NCBI GenBank assembly: GCA_022592435.1
Contig: JABYQS010000229.1
Coordinates: 1-50,486, forward strand
Direction of reading: 5' to 3'
Source of the DNA: Cerioporus squamosus
Lineage: Eukaryota > Basidiomycota > Agaricomycetes > Polyporales > Polyporaceae
DNA: 50,486 bases
Positions within the stretch are counted from its first letter, which is position 1. Every line of letters begins with the position of its first letter. The position numbers and the translations under genes were made by a program. Shown here one piece after another: positions 48,864 through 50,486 of this stretch. The notes under the pieces were generated by a model, which was not told the origin of the DNA, searched no databases, and was given only the letters and a program-made list of their open reading frames with translations.

Positions 48864-50486
48864 AGGGGAGCGCAGGAGCGCAGTTTTCCTCGTCGTCTTA
48901 CGGCGATCTGCATGGTTTCGCCGGAAGGCGCGTCCTCGTCACCAGTCTGAGCTGCCCATTCCGCCGTGCGCAAGACCTTGTCATGTCCGTGTGCACGTTC
49001 AGGACCATGTGGGGTCGTGCGGGCTCGAAGGTTGTGTTAGCCTTGGAGAAGGGTGTTGGAGGCTTGCCCGAGACGTTGGCTTGACTGTCCGCGTCGTAGC
49101 GAGGGTGCGCCGTGCGGTTTTCGAGGGCATCGCACGAGGAGGCGTTTTGTGGTGTCGAGCAGGCCAGTGGGCGAGAGTTGCGCTGGTTTTCGCCACCGAA
49201 AACGATGGGGCCGCCCCACGGGTTCGCGAGGAGTTCCGCGATAGGCGGGAGTCTCAAGGACGGCTGTTCAAAACTGGGTTCCCCGTGCCTCGGTCGCCGG
49301 ATGGACCTGGCTTGTTCCTCGGAGCCCTGTGACCCGCCCCAGTGGCGTTTGCGCTGGGAGTTGGTGGAGAGGTGGATGGAAGGGGTGTTCTGCTCATTCG
49401 CACATGTGTCCCGCTCGCGCATGGCCCAGGACGTGTTCCGGCTTCGAAACTGCTGCTGGTTGCTCGGCGGCGTCGCACCTTCCTGAACCTCGCCGTCCTC
49501 GAGGGGACCTGGCGCAAAGTCGTCGGAAAGGGATATCGGTGGATGGGAGGGGAAGAGGGGAACTGGACGGGAGCGTGCTGCTTACTACGCTCTACATCCT
49601 CGTTTACCATCGTGCTGAGCTGTGAGTGACGGACATAGGCTTACCTCGTCTCGGTACGCCTGTCCTGCCGTCCTCTCACCCTCTCCCAGTGCTCCTCTCG
49701 TCTCCTGCACCGTTCCCTCGTCCTCGCTCGCCACGGGGACGTCGCTGTCGTAGTCCCGTTCTTTGGCGTGAGTATCGGCCCTCCCATCGTGCTCGGACGG
49801 GAGTCCTAGAGCAGATCTTGTGCGTGCAGAGGCATTCATCGTGGTTTTGCCGTGGAATAGCGGGCGCCTGGCAGTCTAGTCGTCGGGGTTTTCGTTCAAG
49901 GGCAGTAGAGTACTGGACAGAGAGCCAGCGGGCTTTAGACAGCGAGAGAGGAGGGGAAAAGAGGGGAGCAGAGAGGAGCGAGACAGGTGCTCGCGCGTGC
50001 CTTGTGACCCTTGAGGCTTGCCGGCGCGACGGGCAGCCTGTTCGCTGCCGCATTTGGCGCGGTGTCTTGCCTTGCCATGGCTGGCGCAGCGATGTGGACG
50101 TCGGGTGGGCGGAATCGAGGGGGGGGCGAGCGAGGTGCGGCGCGGTGTAAGTCGTCTGCAGACCTGCGCAGGATCATCATCTACTTAATTTGGTGAAGTT
50201 CTTTAGCGTCTAAACCTTTGGCGTGTGCGTCTACACAGCGCCCTCTTTTTCCCTATTCAGGTGCACTTCTCCAGCTGACGCGGCCTCTCCCGTCGTTCTC
50301 ACTGCGCTTGACAGCTGCATCTCCCTCCTCTCCTTGGCATCGCACCTCGTCCGGCCCTTCGTTGCAAACCGGCCTCTAGCGGTCTCAAAAAAACCGCTTC
50401 ATCTAGTGCTCTTTGTTCGTTAACCTGCGCCTGCTTCCGTCTCTCGTTTTCCTCGCGGCTGCAAGAGCGCTCCGCCTGTTCACGCT
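48864..50486 (-). pseudogene. LINE 5' region with disrupted N-terminal ORF1-like sequence
   Basis: On minus, a frame starting at 49839 (MNASARTRSALGLPSEHDG) reads protein-like to YRDE, meets two adjacent stops near 49565, resumes in the same frame (DDFAPGPLEDGEVQEGATPP, later LRLPPIAELLANPWGGPIVF) and stops at 48898. A short neighbouring frame (AEWAAQTGDEDAPSGETMQ) then leads to the ATG of ORF1. This looks like a longer ORF1 broken by stops and frameshifts, or a separate upstream frame. The rest, to the window end, shows nothing recognisable. Confidence 0.4.

Larger units (their letters stand above)
41178..50486 (-). mobile_element. Non-LTR retrotransposon (LINE, Tad1-like), minus orientation
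   Basis: A 27-base T run (41178-41204) is the poly(A) tail read on plus. It is followed by a 3' UTR (41205-41436), ORF2, a 630-base spacer, ORF1 and a long GC-rich 5' region. The gag plus endonuclease/RT/RNase H order and the poly(A) tail are those of fungal LINEs of the Tad1 kind. The 5' edge is not visible, so the element may continue beyond the window or end somewhere after 49.8 kb. Both main frames are open, so it is a young, possibly active copy. Confidence 0.85.

Noticed and set aside
48207..49332. Plus-strand frames of 247 and 261 codons
   Set aside because: Antisense to LINE ORF1 and its 5' region in very GC-rich sequence; no family features.

Overview
The window comes from a filamentous basidiomycete, most likely a wood- or litter-decaying Agaricomycete (Polyporales-like). 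The signs are genes split by many roughly 50-60 base GT-AG introns, DUF6533-type membrane proteins, a multi-TM hybrid histidine kinase with the fungal H-box FHEVRVPLN, a Plavaka transposon, and a LINE carrying RNase H. No tRNA, rRNA or CRISPR was seen.

Layout. 1-278: tail of a PaiB-like FMN-binding protein. 581-1045: hAT-like MITE. 1458-3314: Osm1-type fumarate reductase. 3701-5443 (-): DUF6533 membrane protein. 5821-8028 (-): cytochrome P450. 9528-12272: FAD-dependent aromatic monooxygenase. 12709-12952 and 13303-14358: two non-autonomous DNA transposons, the second with a perfect 9-bp target-site duplication and lying inside an older inverted repeat. 14600-23645: an apparently complete 9-kb Plavaka transposon with long imperfect terminal inverted repeats, an intact transposase gene, a divergent accessory gene and possibly a third small gene. 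24760-26584: second DUF6533 gene. 27290-31390: hybrid histidine kinase with two reading-frame problems. 32249-33977 (-): third DUF6533 gene. 35324-37905: second FAD monooxygenase. 38111-38940 (-): NAA10 N-terminal acetyltransferase. 39276-40660 (-): nitronate monooxygenase. 41178 to about 50.4 kb (-): LINE with poly(A), ORF2 (endonuclease, reverse transcriptase, RNase H) and ORF1 (gag-like, CCHC).

How the parts relate. The pair 'DUF6533 on minus, FAD monooxygenase on plus' occurs twice, at 3.7-12.3 kb and 32.2-37.9 kb, which suggests an old segmental duplication later separated by transposon insertion. The P450, two FAD monooxygenases, fumarate reductase and nitronate monooxygenase form an oxidoreductase-rich neighbourhood that may serve aromatic or xenobiotic metabolism. 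There is no synthase or transporter to define a classical biosynthetic cluster. NAA10 is a housekeeping gene. About 40 percent of the window is transposon sequence. Exon boundaries were worked out by eye from splice signals and protein continuity.
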